From: Branchiostoma belcheri
Lineage: Eukaryota; Chordata; Leptocardii; Amphioxiformes; Branchiostomatidae
Assembly: GCF_001625305.1 (NCBI RefSeq)
Contig: NW_017803842.1
Span: 110,638-174,637 of the forward strand
DNA: 64,000 nt
Reading direction: 5' to 3'
Positions 48,647 to 60,504 of this stretch are shown piece after piece. Within the stretch, counting starts at the first letter, position 1; each line of letters begins with the position of its first letter. The position numbers and the translations under genes are program-made. The notes under the pieces are model-generated. The model saw only the letters and a list, made by a program, of their open reading frames with translations. It made no database searches and was not told the origin of the DNA.

Positions 48647-49030
48647 TAAGAAACTAATGATTGCATTGCTTCTGCGGTGAGAAACTAATCATGATGCAAG
48701 TAGGGCATATTTTCTCCCAACCCTCTCCTGCCTGGTTTGTATATGATCAGCTTCCATATGCTGCCAGACAATTTCATGCATGAATGTACTCTGACCTACC
48801 TGTTAACAGATGAGAACAAGCTGAAGGGTTCTTTGATTTTCATATTTGTCTCTGCTCTAGTCTACTGGGTACGGGATACCATTTTGTTTGCCAATGATGG
48901 TGTACCATATAAAAATGCATTTGATTATGATTTGTTCCAAATCACACATTATCTAAATCATACATTAGTCAAATGAAAGCAAGCAGAAAATGTTATACTG
49001 GTACATAAGGACCACCTGGCCTTTATGACC

Positions 49031-49364
49031 CAGTGCTCGAAATTCATTTTGCTGAATAGGTGCACTGGTGCACCCAACCTAAAAAATTGCGTGCACAAAA
49101 CGTTTTCTGGATGCACCATATAAAATAGAATAAGAATGTAGCAAAATTATGTTTCAGTTCTAAAGAAAAGTACTTCTACAATGATTTTATAATTTTTCTG
49201 AAACTTATAGAATTTAAAAATATGCTGTATACTAGTAATATATTTTACAGCTTTACATATGTAAACTGATGAAAATATTTGGGTGCACTGGTGCACCCAC
49301 AGAAAAAAATTGCTCCAAATTTGGGTGCACTAACGTGCACATGCACCCAGTATTTCGAGCCCTG
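49031..49364. mobile_element. hAT-like MITE with CAGTGCTCGAAATT / TATTTCGAGCCCTG ends
   Basis: Ends match the 32342 element family. Flanks TTATGACC (49023-49030) and TGATGACC (49365-49372) match 7 of 8, as expected for an aged hAT target duplication. The centre carries inverted GGTGCACTGGTGCACCC sequences. Confidence 0.7.
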
Positions 49365-49974
49365 TGATGACCACTGTTTGGTGGTCCCTTATTATTAGAC
49401 TCTAGTAATTTTTCTCATCAACACAAGTGACCACCTGTCCTCATATATCAGATTTTATTGGTGCCCTGAGTGGTCTTCTTAGGCAGTTTTTTTAGACTGG
49501 TAAGCAGAAAATATGTACTTAAAATTAATGACTTTTATGAGCTGTGCTGAAGCTAATATATTACTTTCCAAGCAAAGGTTGGTGGGAAAGATTATGACCT
49601 TTCTATCATAATTCATATGCCCCATTTTCTTGTAGGGAATATATTATATTCCTGACAAGTAGGTCATTCTTGCACAACAATGCAACTGTCTGATTTCAAA
49701 GTATAGACAGAGGGAACCCTTGTGAGTGAGAAGTGAGAAAGGTCATTAGTTGATTAGAACGGAAAGCCTAAGGGTGTTCGGGATCTGTTTTGTAAGGAGC
49801 CACTAGACAGGCGATATGCCAATGATTAGATAATAACTGGTTTCCGTTGGGGATTATCTCAGGTAGAGGGCCATCCCTGAGTTCAAACGACAACCTGTTA
49901 TAACCATCAAGAGGTGGTCTTTACAACACAGCTTCAGCACTGATGATAGAAGTATTGTATGTACATTTTAGGAA

Positions 49975-50297
49975 ATCAAAATACCACATATGCAGGTTAG
50001 TACAAATAGAACTGGAGTTGTATATGTGCAGGTATTTCTGATGTCTACCTGCACGGGTCTAGTGGTCCATGTACTAGATTTGTATATACACTACATGTAG
50101 GTGTATGTGGACTTTTATTTGCTGCATTGACTGCAGTGCTAACCACCTATTAAGTATAAAAGAAATAATGATAGGTTTCGGAACAGTTTTTAGTATGATT
50201 TATACTTCCTAAAGTCTGAGTGGTGCAGGTAAAACTTGTCTGGTGCAGGTAATTTTCATTGTCATCTGTGCAGAAAAAAGTATTTCAAGCCCCAGAA
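49975..50297. mobile_element. Degenerate fourth copy of the CAGGGCTCGAAATAC / 89-bp-unit family
   Basis: Contains GCAGGTATTTCTGATGTCTA and ends AAGTATTTCAAGCCCCAG. Located just upstream of the tetraspanin's first coding exon. Confidence 0.45.
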
Positions 50298-50477
50298 ATG
50301 TATGTGATTGTAAGTAAGTCATAAGTAGACATGAAATACAGCACACATGGTGCCCCTCAATAAGTTTTTGGCATTTGTATGTTATTTTCCTTTCTATGGT
50401 CCGCTATTTGCCATGTAAATTGTATCTGAATGATCTTCCTATTAATCATGACGTCCTTTTGTTTCTGTTTTGCACAG

Positions 50478-50625
50478 AAAAGTTGCTACTGAAGACAGAA
50501 GGTTGCCTGGTGTAGGAGAACTGTTCATGCTGAGGAACATTTGTTAACTCTGAACACCAGCTGACATGGGGTGTGGACTCACATGTGTCAAGTACCTCCT
50601 CTTCATCTTCAACTTCATATTCTGG
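50478..50625 (+). CDS. Tetraspanin exon 1 (5' UTR end plus first coding part)
   Basis: Follows CTGTTTTGCACAG, so an upstream non-coding exon exists. Coding starts at the ATG at 50566 and gives MGCGLTCVKYLLFIFNFIFW, ending TGG|GTAAGT. Confidence 0.85.
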
Positions 50626-53600
50626 GTAAGTCCATAATTACATCATACAGACATTGCTCAAGTGTCTCAACCTTTCTTCTTCTTCCAATAATGCCCATCT
50701 GCCAAGAAATCTGCAATAACTGGGCATGTTTTTGTGAGTAATACGAAAGGAGGGTTTTCCCGTCATGATGATTTGTAGTGAATCGCCAACTTTTAGACAG
50801 TAGAATTTACAGTAGGTCTCTGCAGAAAATATGATCTAGTTGCAACCTTTCCAGCAGGTTTATGTTCTTTATGCTCAGCAAATGTTCATATTGTATAGGG
50901 TTTCAATAGTGTATAATGGATTTCAGCAAGTATTCTAGGCAGTGTGATTTTTTTTTTCCATCATCTTAATTTTAGACATAATGTCATGTCAGCAAAATTC
51001 TGTCAAATGATGGAAAGACACTGGAGGTTCTGTATCTGTATCTGTATAGCCAGTATAACTGACTTTCGGCCTAACACACCAGGTTTACTGGGGTTCAGCA
51101 TTGTGGTCCTAGTTTTACAACCTGGGACCCTGCTGCAGGTTTTGACCCCAAGTCTGTGTTAGTCATTATTTGTACATCTGGAGTAACTCAGTGTACCTGG
51201 CACCACAGGCTGGGAATGACTCAGGAACATCATTTCTCACCAGGCTCAAGCACACATATGACCTGATTTACACGCAGGCAAAGACCTGATGGTACAAAAA
51301 CTGCATGCGTCAAATGTTTCCTACATGTCAATTGACCTGCTTTGTTGTACCTTATCTGGAGGGCTGGCGTGTGATCCGAATGCCAACTTATATGCAGGAA
51401 AAATTTTATGTATGCAGTTTTCGTACTGTTCCAGCCTACTGTTATATTTCACTCCATAGCACAGGTACACAGGTGAGATACATTTTTGTATGGTGAGGGA
51501 GATGGAGTGAAATATGGTGTAGTTGCTTGCAAGCAAATGTCTGGCCCTTCTAGCTCTTACTTTAGTTCCAATTCACCTGTGTATGTGATGATGTGTATAA
51601 CTCATACACCCATATAATTAACCATAGTAACAAACCCTTGGGTACTACAATAGGAGCCAATAACAGAAATTATAAGAATCATAACTCAAGTCACCCCCTC
51701 CCAGGAGCCCTGCACAAATTTGGTACGCCCCACACAGATGTTACTAATTCATTGGATCCAGACAAATGAGTTTCCCTGTGTGAGCTACAGGAGACTTGCA
51801 AGCTGCTGCCAGATTGTCTCATGTGGGCTACATAATGTAGGACTGAGCCAATTATACATTGTGCGTATGGATTTGTAAAAAAATGTTTTGTTGAAACCTT
51901 CATGTCATATTGATTTACATATGAGTAAAAACCTGATAGTATGAAAACTGCGTATATATGCATGGAAATTTTTCCTGTGTGTAAAAATCGGTCTGGTTTG
52001 ATGTACGATTGTCCTTTACCTCAAGGGCTGGAGTACGGTCCGTACATGTGTTGTTGACGCAAAAAAACAGATACTCAAGCTACTGGATATGATTTTGGAA
52101 ACGGTCAGACATTTCAGGTAGCATCCACCACCTTTCATCAGTGACACTGGAGAATTGTGACAATGTGACACTGAGTTGTGACAGTGTTGCTGACAGAATT
52201 AGAAGATAGTGGATGCTACCTGAAACGTCTGGCCAGTCCCCAAATCATATCCAGTTGCTTGAGTAACTGATTTTGGCGTATCTTATTACCTGGATGTCCC
52301 ATATGTGTTCTTGACGTGTCAATCTTGCGTTCAATTTTCATACAGTAGGTTTTTACCAGTGTGTAAAAATTTGTACCTTTGCTGGACACATCTGGAAGAA
52401 CTACACAGGGCTGTTTCTTCCTGGAGATGAGTCACAGAGGAAGTAACATGTAACCCTGCTGAAGGAAACATGAAGTTTGAACACAAACAGTTAATCCTTC
52501 CCCTGGTACAAGTGGGTACCTGTGGTACCTCACACTCTGTCACATGAACTGGGAGGGTCAGAAGTCTCTGGTGTTTACCTGCCAGATAAAACATAGCACA
52601 CCCTAAGGAAGTCTCTCTGTTCATCAGCACTTCCAAATCATCAGCATCACTACAGTAGCCTAGGCCCTTACTTTTAAACTGTTTGTTTAGGCAACCCCAG
52701 ACAGGCTTCAGAGTGGGCAAACTGGCAAACTGTCCTCCTTCAGCCGACCAACTGTACTGGCATGTTATCTATCTAGTATTTGGCCAATTTCTACTGCTTC
52801 CAGTTGCTTCTGAAGCCTGGTAGAGGCTATGACTACTATGAGTGTTTGACAGTGTGGTTCAAGTGCCACCAACTGATGTTTCAAGTTAGTGATACAATAA
52901 AAAAATGTAGTTGCAGACATCATGCAGGTGCAAAGTTCGTCTTTTGATTGAGCCTTGGTAACAGGTTAACTAACTAAGGCCACAGCAAGTAACATTCTCC
53001 ACAGACTCCAAATCTAATGGAAGCGTGTGAAAAAAAAACAAGACCGGCCGTAAAAACAAGGTTCCTACATTTTTAAATTTTGACTCAATCATTGTACAAA
53101 TGGTTTTGATTCAGTGGGATTCCAAACATCACATATACACAGCCAGCATCACATATCACTGCATCAAAGTAAAAACGAAACATTGACTCACAGTCTTTTC
53201 TTGTCTCCTGTCTTCATAGTTATCTGCCATCCACCTTCAGGCATGACAGCAGACATCAGAAGGCATGTTGACCACTGTCAGAAGGCAACAAAATTTCTTT
53301 TTTTCCCCCCAAAATCAGACGAAAGCTAATGCGCGCTGATGTCATCCATAAAAATTACTTGCTGTGGCCTAAGTGTAAAATAAACTTGCTTCTTTGTTTT
53401 CTGTTTGAGTGACCAATGTGAATGAATCTACAGAAGTATTGAAAGGAAGACAGAGATTAAGGGTGATTCCTGTGCATGTTTTCTGTCATATCAGATGGTG
53501 GAATGATTTATTTGCAGGTAAATAACCCAGAAAGAAGCCAGACATCCTGTCATAGGAAGGAAGGGAAGAGTCTGAGGAAGGAACAAATAATGATGTATTT

Positions 53601-56600
53601 GACTTGTTTCTTTGCTTCTTCACACTTTTCAATGTTTGATGTCATAGTTAACTCATGCATGTGTATTTATCTATTTCTGGTAGAAAATAAAACCTTTTGA
53701 AACTTTCAAGATGTGTCCAGCATTCATGCACTGAGACTGGGGTAACAAAGAACTGAGCACTTCAGTAGAACTTTTACCACGGTTTCCGTTAACATGTTGG
53801 ATGTTTTGTTACATCAGAATTTTGCCTGTTGCAGACGATATCTTTTCTGACACAACATTTGAAAACTACAGACAACAACTTTATATACACAAATATGATC
53901 AGTAAAAGTGCTATGTATAATATATTTTGGGTTTCGTGCAGGCACACAGTACGTTCTCCCAATGTGCTAAAGAACTATTGCCTCAATTATACAGGAAAGC
54001 AAGAACCAAAGCCGTTGGTAGCATCTCACATTCTCACATGTGATGGGAGTTTGCTGCTGACGTCACACAAATTCTTATCTTTCAGGCATCCTTGACTTCC
54101 CGGCACCTTCCAATGTGGTGAAGATTAACATTTGATGAAACAAGGCTGGAAAATTATTCCCAGTAGCATTCGTTACGTCATTCAAAGTTGGGATGTCTGA
54201 CAAAAAATGTAGAGCCCCTTAGGAAAACTAGTCGACAATTCTGAATCATGTGGAAATTTTGCCTTGAGTTATAACTTTTCAGAGCGGTGTGGTCCACAAA
54301 GATCACAAATACATTTTTTACTATCCCCTGGTGGTTGGAAAATTATACCCAGTAGTACTTTTTACGTCACTTGAAGTTGGGATGTCTGACCCAAAAAAAA
54401 CTGTTTAAAGGTAAAACTTTTTTCCAACACAAAAAGCCTTTAGGGAAATGTTCTCACCTAGAGCTTTCACGACCGGTCACTCTGGTCTTCCTTGGTAGAC
54501 TGTTGGAGCAAAAGTTTTACCTTTAAACATGTACATGTAACTACCAACACGGTTGAACTTTCATGACAATTACATACATTGTGCTAAGTTAGAAGTCCCT
54601 GCAGAGAGCCCAGTCAACAAACTTGAATTGTGTGGGTAACTTTGCCATGCAGGAGTCGCTACTTCTCACATCGGATGAACTCTCATAAATTCCACCATGT
54701 TTTGTATCCCAAAGGTGGCTGGAGGCGGAGTTCTCGCTATCGGGATATGGATGCGGATCGACAGAGCGACCTTTGACCCCCTGCTGGGTATAGACTACTA
54801 CCCCATCGTGTGCTGGACGTTGATCGGTGTCGGCGGGTTCGTCTTCCTCGTCGGGTTTCTCGGCTGCTGCGGCGCCGTCCAGGAGTCCAAATGCATGCTG
54901 GGATTTGTAAGTGCCAGAATTCTTTTTCTCTGAACCATCTAGCCTGGATGCCATAACTGTTATGCCTACAAAAATGTGCATCTGTCTGTAGGTGCTCTTA
55001 GACCCAATTTACACAGGCAAAAACCTGATGTGGTATACGTAGTGAGTAGTGATTTTTTTTTTCTCAATTAAAAAATTTGACAGCCTCGCAGTGTGCGCTA
55101 TGACCCACGCACTGAATTGAGCTGGAAATACAAACTGGAAAACAAAATTTCTAATACACTGCTAATTACTGATATCTAAAAGGATTATAGGGATAAAATT
55201 TTTCTTTACAGTAACCTGATGATACACAAACTGTGTCCACATGCGAGTGTACGAAAACAGCATGCATTAAATTTTTCCTGCATGTAGATCAGCCAGCTTT
55301 GACATTGGTCAAGAACATACGTTTAGATTGTTTGTATGTTACCTCAAGGCCTGGCATTAAATTTGAACATACCGGGTAACTTCTTGGCAAAACAGGCTGA
55401 TTAACATGCAAGAAATGTACACAGTTTTCACCAAACTCAGACAAGCTGTGTCAACTTTTATTTAAAATTAGTTTAAATTATTGTTTCTTTCTTCCTCCAG
55501 TATTTCTTCCTGTTGATAGTGGTGTTTGTTGGAGAAGTGGGAGCTGGGATTCTGGCATATTACTACCACGACGAGGTAAGTAAAAGAAAGTCCCATCTTA
55601 ACTTGGTTGATGGTAGTGACTTCACCAAGCAAGAGTGCCCTCTAGCAGCAAAATGCAGTACTGCAAGACCAAGGATTTATCTTGTGCAATAAATAATAAG
55701 GTCATTGGTTTACCATAGCAGGACAGCAACCAGAAGTAATTCTAAAAGGGTTTCAGATTTTTTATAAACTCAGTGTAAACATGATAGACCATATGTTTTT
55801 GGCCAAGTTGTCGGAAATCTTTTTTTAAGAATGCAGTAAAGTTTTTTTAAGTGAACTGAACCAAACTGACTTAGTACAGCAATTCACTCGTATGTTCACG
55901 GTAGCAGGGGAGTAGAGGTGGTAGCAGGTGCATAAAAAAAGGAAGTTGGCAAATTACTTTATTTGTTAATGGAATGATTAAATTTCTGGTACAGCCGTGA
56001 CCATGAAAACTGTGAACATGAAAAAACACGAAAAAGTCAGGAATTACAGTACATGATAAGAAGTGTCCATGGGACAAGTAGTCACTTTCAATCCTATAGT
56101 ATAACCTTTGGTGAATGTACTGTAATTGCATTTTTATGCAGGTGAGAACGTGGATGGACAGTCATATGAACAGGACCATCAAGAACAACTATGGGTTTGT
56201 CCCAGCTGTCACAGCCGCTGTCAACAGCATGCAGGAACAGGTACATGCACAGCAGCTGTTCAACATGTCATTTATTGTCAATATCAATTGCTGTTGCTAC
56301 ATTGTAGACACAAGGCATCATCTTGTGTGTATACTATGAAAAAAATTTGGTACAGGAACAGGTGAGTACATAGACGAAGAATTGTTTCAGAGTAATGCCC
56401 CCCCCCCCTCTGTGTTATCTTTGCAGAGACAAGTTATTCTCTTAAGCCCCTGTCACAAATAGCCGAATTTGTCCTCTCGAACATTGCCCCAAACCCCACA
56501 ACTATGGTTAGGAGTTGCCTATAGTTCAGCTACGCCAACTGAATCTTTCAAAATATGTGAAACATTTGGATGTGGACAGGAGTTTCCATGGTTGCCTGGT

Positions 56601-59600
56601 GCTTGGGACTAGGTCGGCATTGTTCGGAACATGTTCAGGGATCAGATTTGACTCAAATTTAACTCAAATGTCGTTGGATTACTATAGAAAGTTACGTGTA
56701 GGTGTGGCCTAAATCTGGACAGACTGCTCCCAAAATTCAGCCAAATTTGTTTGACTGTTTGGCTGGCGGTAGGGCAAGGTTCTGAAAGTGTGACGGGCTT
56801 TTTACTGGCTGTAGGAGAGGGATTCACTAGGCCAGACATGTGCATAGCTCTGGAATAATTGTAATAAATAAGAAAACACAGGAAGTAGTGACACACTTTT
56901 CAGAATTTCTGCTTGCAAAATCCTAAAGTGAGCATGCATTTCTTCTTGCTCCAAGTTCTTCATACTATGATATTTGAAGTTCAAAACTTGCCATCTAAGT
57001 CTCAGCCAGTTTTCTGTGTTCTTCAGATGAAGTGTTGTGGAGACAGAAGCTACGTGGACTGGATGAGTACAAAATACTTCAAGGAGGGGAAGGCTCCGGC
57101 CAACACGTCTGTCCCAGTGTCCTGCTGCAGGGACAAGACTGAAGCTGGCTGCAACCGGGGACAACCTGGGCAACCTGCAGACATCAGTAAAATCTTCACA
57201 CAAGTAAGCAGCCTTATGAAATAAAGACTCAGCTTTAACTTCCAACACTCTAAGACTACAGAAATGGTACTCTCCAAGCAGAGGTTTGGGTTTTGGGGGT
57301 ATTTTTAGTGTGTTTTTAGGCTTTTTTATTGGGGTTTCTCTTTTGCACTGAATTTTTTTTTCCACCAAACCCAACTCTGCCGGCACTCACCTCGGGGAGG
57401 GGCAAACCTATTCAAAACAGGCGATAGTGCCCCTCCCCGGGAACCATCAAACTGTCATTAGGGATATCCATTTTATTGTGGTGGATTATCACACTTCTAG
57501 GCAGTCGAAAAGGCATTCATTGGGCCATACGCCTCCTGCTGACTGTGCCTATTCATGTGTCTGGTTCACACCTCCTTGCAGAACGACTGAAATGTGTTGA
57601 AATGATTAGTTTTATAGCCCATTGAAGTTTTCGACTGCCGGCAGAGGTTGGGTTTGGTGGAAAAAAAAATTCAGTGCAAAAGAGAAACCCCAATAAAAAA
57701 AGCCTAAAAACACACTAAAATACCCCCAAAACCCAAACCTCTGCTTGGAGAGTACAGAAATGGGACTTACCACAAATTTTCCGTTGACTCCATCAACCTT
57801 GTTCACTTCACAACGTGATCTCGCCAGAGTTACGGTTACAAACACGTGACCTTATTCAAACGAGACGTTACTGATACATGACGTGAGCAATTGGTCAAAA
57901 GTGCCAGGGAGTTTATATTGTCCGAAGTGATTGGTCGCTGAAAATTTCATCTCTGTGTAAATTGTGTGTTGGAAAAGTTCAACGTTTTTCTATGTCTATC
58001 AACGCAGATGAATTTTTATGATAATCTAAATGTACTACTGTTTTTCAGGGCTGCATTCCCAGTATGGAATTGTGGGTACAGGAACAGGTGTGGATCCTGG
58101 GAGGAGTAGGAGTTGGTGTGGGGTTACTACAGGTAGGTGTGCTGTAGGTCACTGACCCCGGCTTGACTTTGCGTTATTCATTTATGTATCATTTGCATCC
58201 TTATCTGATCATGCTGACTTTGATGGTGCACTGTTTTCTACAGAATGGTCCTCTAGTTAGCCCTTGTCCTGCTGGCATTTTTTACACAATATTTTTTCAA
58301 TAATTTTATGCCTTAATTGGGTCAAAGACCCCTCACTTTTTTTGCCCTGCAGTGGCATAGTTACTTCCACATTCATTGCGTTTCGCTGCGGTGTGATGCA
58401 TTGCACGAGAAATGTCCCCAAATCGTACCTATACAGAGTGCTATATAGATGGTACTGTATGTACAAAACAACAATTGTTGGGCTCTGCAGGACAAGGGTT
58501 AGAATGAATAACAGTTAGCAGTGTTATCACTTCCTTTTCAGTGTGATAAATTGTTGGATCCCTAGTCAATGAAATAATGTTGAGAGTTAGTGCATAAATT
58601 TTTCAGTGTCAACTACTTAATTAAGTTAACTTGTGTAGATATTGTGCATACTTTGTTCAATCAGCATTTCATCCTTACCACCTCTTTCAATTCTTTATTT
58701 CCAACATAGTAGTCACCACAATTTCTCAACTTTCTATCTCCATTTGTCATCAGAATTACAACTTTTTTCCACACGAAAAGTTGCTTCTGAACTTCCACTT
58801 TTCAGCCAACTACAGAGGTTTTAGTTTTCTTTTACAATGCACAGTGGTTGTTGTAAAATATGCCACTGAGCTTGTGATATTGTCTATGAGTGATTAAAAA
58901 AATTACACACCTGAAATGCAAACATTCTTTTGATCATGGATTTCTTACTGTCATCTTAGATATCACCCATTTCTTAAGGCCACAATAATCAAGGAATGAG
59001 TTGAGGTCAAAATGTTAAAATGAACTATTCGGTTTGTATCATGTCCAAATCTGAGAAGAATTATCTCAAAGTTTTCTCGATGAAAAAAAAAAAGATTTTA
59101 GTGAATCATGGGGGACCTCATCCCCAGCCTTGAGAAGGTGTGGCCTGTTGTCCAACCTGTGGCTGTTCTTCTCTGTGTGCTCCCTCCCCAGCTTCTGGGC
59201 CTCATCTTTATCTGCTGTTACTGTAAAGCTATAGATGACTACTATGCCTACTGAAGCCCACCCTCCCCTAGCCGGAGGTAGGTATAATACATACCTCACA
59301 CAGTTGGGTTCAACTTTAAAACACTGTATGTTCTTGAAATACAATCTACTCAGAACAGGATATTTTTTTTTCAATTTTTTGGCACACACAGTCAGCACAA
59401 TTTTTCTTGGTGAGCCAGCTGGCTATATATTTTTCATATGTTAAGTCACATACATGTACACTGTATCTATCATTGCATCATCTAGTTGGATTCATCCACT
59501 GTTTTCTTTCTATTCCTACTTCATGATCATGACATATTGTACCACCCTTTCTTTCTCTGTGTAAATATGGTGGTAGTGACTATGAATCTCATGTGGTCCT

Positions 59601-60299
59601 CAGTATTAAGGTGTAATAAATTATGGTGAATCGATGTATATATATTGCTTACATTCCAACGCATTCCACTGTGTCCACAAAGAAACTAGAGCTGCCTGAC
59701 CCTGCAGGTTGGTAAGTTTTGGCTGTACATGTAGTTATGTTACTTCAAGTTTGGGCATATTCAGCATTATATCTGGTTCATTTGAAGTTCAGTCCAAGCT
59801 TGGCAGTAGAGGTGAACCACAAGTTATGGCTACATAACTAGATCAAAACAACAAGACCACAACAACAAGAAGGGCAGATCTCAAACAAGAAGGGTAGACC
59901 ACAAAATGTTTTTGAGTTACGGCCTCATTTCATCACTTTTAATGATACCCTTTTATTTCAGATAACACTGGGGAAGGATATTATATTAGGACATCCTTGA
60001 TCTACATGTCCTACATTGTATATAATTCCATTGTAATGAATCTGGTGGGGGTGGAGGTAAAAGACTGGTTTGCTAATAAGAGCAAAATCAGAGCATGCTT
60101 TATTGTACATTTTGTACTATGAAGATTCTTCTTTAATCTACCCATTTTTTTTGCTCACAACAGACTTGTTTCTATAGCCTATTTTATCTGATGAATATGT
60201 TCATGTTACCTTTCGTTAATGGTCTTTATTAACTTCCAGCTGTTTGGAATGGTCTTCGCCTGCTGCCTGATGAAGGCTGTGGAAGATGAGTATGAATGA
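50566..60299 (+). CDS. Tetraspanin, complete, with alternative terminal exons
   Basis: A four-pass plasma-membrane organiser that builds tetraspanin-enriched microdomains with integrins and other partners. Coding exons: 50566-50625, 54715-54906, 55501-55575, 56142-56240, 57027-57203, 58049-58132, then either 59192-59254 or 60240-60299. All introns are phase 0. Length is about 248-249 residues, normal for the family. TM1 follows MGCGLTCVKYLLFIFNFIFW; TM2 covers IVCWTLIGVGGFVFLVGFLG; GCCGAVQESKCML follows TM2 as is conserved; TM3 is FFLLIVVFVGEVGAGILAYY. The large extracellular loop has the diagnostic CCG (KCCGDRSYVDW), then SCC, GC and GCIP, six cysteines in all. TM4 is WILGGVGVGVGLLQ plus the start of the last exon. 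Juxtamembrane cysteines are candidate palmitoylation sites. The C-terminal half resembles CD151/TSPAN11-like members, but subfamily is uncertain. Confidence 0.93.
52068..52269. mobile_element. MITE with CAGATACTCAAGC ends
   Basis: Inverted arms of about 55 bases: TACTCAAGCTACTGGATATG on the left and its inverse on the right, then TTTCAGGTAGCATCCACCA paired with GTGGATGCTACCTGAAA. Confidence 0.7.
52978..53369. mobile_element. Harbinger-like MITE, GGCCACAGCAAGTAA subfamily
   Basis: Ends GGCCACAGCAAGTAA and TTACTTGCTGTGGCC are perfect inverses, flanked by TAA on both sides. Confidence 0.75.
54150..54392 (+). repeat. Two ~60-bp direct repeats
   Basis: GGAAAATTATTCCCAGTAGC...AAGTTGGGATGTCTGAC recurs about 177 bases later with minor changes. 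Confidence 0.7.
54403..54531. mobile_element. Short palindromic element
   Basis: GTTTAAAGGTAAAACTTTT at the left and AAAAGTTTTACCTTTAAAC at the right form inverted ends, followed inward by CCAACA and TGTTGG. Confidence 0.6.
54715..54906 (+). CDS. Tetraspanin exon 2
   Basis: Encodes VAGGGVLAIGIWMRIDRATF through the second transmembrane segment and GCCGAVQESKCMLGF. G/C-rich relative to flanks; donor TTT|GTAAGT. Confidence 0.95.
55501..55575 (+). CDS. Tetraspanin exon 3
   Basis: Third transmembrane segment, YFFLLIVVFVGEVGAGILAY, ending HDE|GTAAGT. The acceptor is CTTCCTCCAG. Confidence 0.95.
56142..56240 (+). CDS. Tetraspanin exon 4
   Basis: Start of the large extracellular loop, VRTWMDSHMNRTIKNNYG to NSMQEQ. 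The acceptor is TTTTTATGCAG. Confidence 0.92.
56443..56802. mobile_element. MITE with AAGCCCCTGTCACA ends
   Basis: The left end AAGCCCCTGTCACA and the right end TGTGACGGGCTTT are inverted. The same family occurs at about 61348-61625. Confidence 0.55.
57027..57203 (+). CDS. Tetraspanin exon 5
   Basis: Core of the large loop: MKCCGDRSYVDWMSTKYF, VSCCRDKTEAGCNRG to KIFTQ. Carries five of the six loop cysteines. Confidence 0.95.
57268..57754. mobile_element. MITE with long TIRs and perfect 9-bp target duplication
   Basis: Inverted arms of about 117 bases begin TACTCTCCAAGCAGAGGTTT and are almost identical. Flanked by CAGAAATGG at 57259-57267 and 57755-57763. Long TIRs plus 9-bp duplications are typical of Mutator-like elements. 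Confidence 0.8.
58049..58132 (+). CDS. Tetraspanin exon 6
   Basis: GCIPSMELWVQEQVWILGGV to GLLQ: the last loop cysteine and most of TM4. Ends phase 0 at CAG|GTAGGT. Confidence 0.95.
59192..59254 (+). CDS. Tetraspanin alternative terminal exon a
   Basis: Follows TCCCTCCCCAG; encodes LLGLIFICCYCKAIDDYYAY then TGA. Phase 0, matching exon 6. It completes TM4 and gives a short tail ending in a Tyr-rich sequence. Confidence 0.8.
   Translation, partial: LLGLIFICCYCKAIDDYYAY
59615..59620 (+). terminator. Candidate poly(A) signal for terminal exon a
   Basis: AATAAA about 360 bases after the TGA and before terminal exon b, so it could end the shorter transcript. Confidence 0.45.
60240..60299 (+). 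CDS. Tetraspanin alternative terminal exon b
   Basis: Follows TATTAACTTCCAG; encodes LFGMVFACCLMKAVEDEYE then TGA, also phase 0. It completes TM4 with a different, acidic tail. Confidence 0.85.
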   Translation: MFGMVFACCLMKAVEDEYE

Positions 60300-60498
60300 T
60301 GGGAAGGCAGCAAGGAATCCTGGGAAGGGCACAAGGCATCCTGGGAAAGATGTGTAGGGAATCCCTGGAAGAATCACAAAGGAACTCTGTTCCAGATGCC
60401 AGATATATATTTATATAGCTTTAATTTTTTCATGTACTACAATAGTACAAATATCTATGAACTCATCGCTGTGGAGGTCCACAAAATTTATGATTTTG

Positions 60499-60504
60499 AA
60501 TAAA
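60499..60504 (+). terminator. Poly(A) signal for terminal exon b
   Basis: AATAAA about 200 bases after the terminal TGA in an A/T-rich 3' UTR. Confidence 0.6.

Larger units (their letters stand above)
50626..54714 (+). other. Tetraspanin intron 1, repeat-rich
   Basis: About 4.1 kb. Contains the 52068 and 52978 MITEs, a single arm of the 46289 family at about 52758-52830, remnants of the CACGCAGGCAAA family at 51.2-52.0 kb, a partial AGCACGTCGG-family copy near 53.8-53.97 kb, and the 54.4 kb palindrome. Confidence 0.8.

Noticed and set aside
54589..54981. 130-codon minus-strand frame
   Set aside because: It is the antisense shadow of tetraspanin exon 2.
56802..57386. 194-codon minus-strand frame
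   Set aside because: Antisense shadow of tetraspanin exon 5 running into the MITE arm.
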